Shown piece after piece: positions 62,061 through 64,000 of a DNA stretch of 64,000 nucleotides. Below the pieces are notes generated by a model. It saw only the letters and a list, made by a program, of their open reading frames with translations. It was not told the DNA's origin and searched no databases. How positions within the stretch are numbered: position 1 is the first letter of the stretch; the number at the start of each line of letters is the position of its first letter. Source of the stretch: Shewanella sp. Arc9-LZ (GTDB lineage: Bacteria; Pseudomonadota; Gammaproteobacteria; Enterobacterales; Shewanellaceae); the NCBI RefSeq assembly GCF_010092445.1, contig NZ_CP048031.1, positions 1,550,001 to 1,614,000 of the forward strand, in the 5' to 3' direction. The position numbers were made by a program, and so were the translations under genes.

Positions 62061-64000
62061 TTACAGACTATAACTCACGTTGAGCATGATCATGTGTGCA
62101 GTGTAGTCATGCTGTAAATTACCTAAACTCATGACATTCCAAATGGTATCTGGCTCAATATCATTGGCGTCATCATTATCAAGGTATTTTTCCATTTTGT
62201 AGTCTATACGCAAGGCCATTTTTTCGGTGGCTTGATATTGTGCATACACATTAATGTTATGCACTTTGGCAAAATAGTCACCGTAATCGCCACTAATACC
62301 TTGTCTTACTTGGGTGTTACTGTCTGAGTCTGAGTAGGTATAATCCAAACCTAAGCGCAAACGACTGTCCATTAAATTGTTGTAGCTTAAGCCTGCGCCA
62401 ACAACATCGACAGTGTCTTCAATATCGGCTTGCCAAGTCGCTATACTTAAATTGGCGCTGCCAGATTGAGCAGATTTGATGATTTGATGGTTATAAAATG
62501 TATTAACATTCATATCGTCATTAATCATGTAGCTCAGATTAATATCGTAGTTTGTGTCTTTTGATTCAGTTAAACCTATTTGCGTATTTGTATAGTCATC
62601 ATATGCATAGCGAACCCCAAAATCGACGTTTAAGTTATCAATAGGGCTATGATTAACACGCGCCTCTATTTGAGTGCGGTCACGGTCGGCCAAATAGTAT
62701 CGACGTAGCAACGGATTTTGTTCTGCAGATGACGATTCTGATGCTTTATATTCTGAACCATCTCTCTTGCTCAAACTACCTTTAAGCCACATATCCCACA
62801 TGTCAAAACTATTGACGCGTAAACGTGCCCAGACGTTATTATCGTCAGTGGTTTCTCTGCCTTGATTACTGCGTTCATCTCGTTTGAAATCATAACCCGC
62901 ATCTAGTTTTAAACCATGGTTGATACGATAGTCAGTGGATAATTTAGCGCTATGGGTAGTGAGATCGTATGGCGTGTTATACCGCACTTTGCCGGTAACA
63001 TCGTTAATGCTAATTTGAGTCCATTGTTCGATTTGGGTGTTGTTTTCTCTGTCGTTATAATCATAACTGCCAGTGAGACGCCATGCTCGGCTGAGCTTAG
63101 TCACCGCTTTAAGTGTCATGCCGGTGATATCAACTTTTGCATCAATAGAATCTGCCGGTAATGAATAGCCATAACCTATGCTAGTTAATTGCTGATCTTG
63201 GGTCATTTGGCCCATGAGTAAACGGCCACTTAAGCTGGTAATGGAATCGTTATATTGGCCCATTAGCGAAATAGTATGGGCCTCGTTATCTGGGTCTAGC
63301 GCCATATAACCACGACTTTGCGCCCCAAACGTAGGGTTAAAGGCGCTGTCAAAACCAAGCTGCTGGTGGTTATTGCTAAACACTGAACCATTGTAGTTTA
63401 TGCTGGTAAACCAGTGATCACCACGGAGTTTAATCCCAGCGTTTAAGATGTCGGTGGTGTAATCAACCGGCTCCGCTAACATCATTGACTGGTTGAAAAA
63501 ACTGCCAGAGGCAACTTTGGTTCCGGTTTTCTCTTCACGCTGAAAATTAACGTAGGTTGTGAACAGTGATTCTGTTTGATATTCAAATCCTAGACCGGCA
63601 CGTTCACGTTTAAGCGACAATTCAAATGGGGTTAAACTGCTATAAAGCATTGGCATGTCTGAGCTTGAACCTGCCGTTACCCAATTATCCGCTAAAGTAA
63701 GATTATCGCTGCCGATATTCTGGTAAGGACTTAAGGCATTATTGCTCTGATACGTAGCGATGGAGCGATAACCTAGATTGAGGCGATACAATCCAAGTTT
63801 ACCGACATCTATTTCCATACGGCCATTGTCCATGCCCATATTATTTGCGACGACTTTTGCTTGGTAGCCATTGTCACCTCGATACTTTATATCGGCATCC
63901 ACTTTGCCCGCTGTTTGATTACTGCTATTAAATGCGTTGGCTGATTGAATATCGTCTTCGCTGTTGTAACCAATACCAACCCCGACAGTTCCTGTGGTAC
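62061..64000 (-). CDS. mtrB: MtrB-like outer-membrane beta-barrel of the extracellular electron conduit (5' end beyond window)
   Basis: MtrB is the porin sheath that holds the decahaem cytochrome MtrA and links it to surface MtrC for metal reduction. The frame is open to the right edge; about 646 residues are seen. The sequence shows near-MtrB text (TVGVGIGYNSEDDIQSANAF, SLKRERAGLGFEYQ, SFFNQSMMLAEPVDYTTD, MALDPDNEAH, NSFDMWDMW, QVRQGISGDYGDYFAKVHNIN) and ends in a hydrophobic strand (MLNVSYSL). The signal peptide and CxxC motif should lie beyond the edge. mtrA and mtrC are expected upstream. Order with panP, glycerate kinase, permease and cdaR matches my recall of Shewanella. Confidence 0.95.
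   Translation of the reverse strand, partial: TTGTVGVGIGYNSEDDIQSANAFNSSNQTAGKVDADIKYRGDNGYQAKVVANNMGMDNGRMEIDVGKLGLYRLNLGYRSIATYQSNNALSPYQNIGSDNLTLADNWVTAGSSSDMPMLYSSLTPFELSLKRERAGLGFEYQTESLFTTYVNFQREEKTGTKVASGSFFNQSMMLAEPVDYTTDILNAGIKLRGDHWFTSINYNGSVFSNNHQQLGFDSAFNPTFGAQSRGYMALDPDNEAHTISLMGQYNDSITSLSGRLLMGQMTQDQQLTSIGYGYSLPADSIDAKVDITGMTLKAVTKLSRAWRLTGSYDYNDRENNTQIEQWTQISINDVTGKVRYNTPYDLTTHSAKLSTDYRINHGLKLDAGYDFKRDERSNQGRETTDDNNVWARLRVNSFDMWDMWLKGSLSKRDGSEYKASESSSAEQNPLLRRYYLADRDRTQIEARVNHSPIDNLNVDFGVRYAYDDYTNTQIGLTESKDTNYDINLSYMINDDMNVNTFYNHQIIKSAQSGSANLSIATWQADIEDTVDVVGAGLSYNNLMDSRLRLGLDYTYSDSDSNTQVRQGISGDYGDYFAKVHNINVYAQYQATEKMALRIDYKMEKYLDNDDANDIEPDTIWNVMSLGNLQHDYTAHMIMLNVSYSL

Overview
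This window is chromosomal DNA from a marine, EPA-producing Shewanella (Gammaproteobacteria). Three diagnostic loci point there: a PUFA-synthase operon (pfaR-pfaA-pfaB-pfaC, with pfaE nearby), a csrB/uvrY/uvrC/pgsA block followed by tRNA genes, and, at the right edge, an mtrB-type outer-membrane barrel of the metal-reducing Mtr conduit preceded by panP, glycerate kinase, a GntP permease and cdaR. The moderate, rather low GC content and omega-3 synthesis suit a cold-water species. I cannot name the species.

Region 1 (1-14.4 kb, all on the minus strand) is the EPA synthase: pfaR, pfaA (KS-AT-5xACP-KR-DH), pfaB (AT) and pfaC (KS-CLF-DH1, cut by the left edge). The genes overlap and use non-ATG starts (GTG for pfaB, TTG for pfaC), so translation is probably coupled. 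PfaR looks like a domesticated IS481-type transposase. The phosphopantetheinyl transferase PfaE, needed to activate the ACPs, lies at 38.4 kb on the opposite strand next to apbE.

Region 2 (14.7-36.6 kb) separates pfaR from apbE/pfaE and is the accessory part. On the minus strand, 30.8 to 14.7 kb, a tightly packed cluster encodes an SH3-barrel protein, an outer-membrane barrel, a TlpA thioredoxin, DUF4266 and DUF3570 proteins, a periplasmic protein, three TPR/coiled-coil envelope proteins (two are lipoproteins), a small secreted protein, ExbB, two ExbDs (one without the usual membrane aspartate) and a TonB-like protein. It resembles a compact version of the myxobacterial Agl/Glt energised envelope machine. 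At its head is an 888-aa lipoprotein with two haem c motifs. Divergent from it are a one-haem secreted protein, a two-haem LamG lipoprotein, a possible 46-aa small protein and a Tat-exported DUF1501 protein. Together this is the best candidate for an undescribed envelope system.

Region 3 (36.6-50.1 kb) holds GFA-family, ApbE, PfaE, alkylsulfatase/LysR, QueF, Syd, an SF1 helicase operon and small housekeeping genes. Region 4 (50.1-55.8 kb) holds the CsrB regulatory RNA with an upstream GacA/UvrY-type box, YjbQ, UvrY, UvrC, PgsA, a strong promoter, two decayed tRNA-Gly-like repeats, then tRNA-Gly, tRNA-Cys and tRNA-Leu. Region 5 (56-64 kb) holds PanP, the glycerate kinase/permease/CdaR set and partial mtrB. 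No intact insertion sequence, rRNA or CRISPR array was seen.
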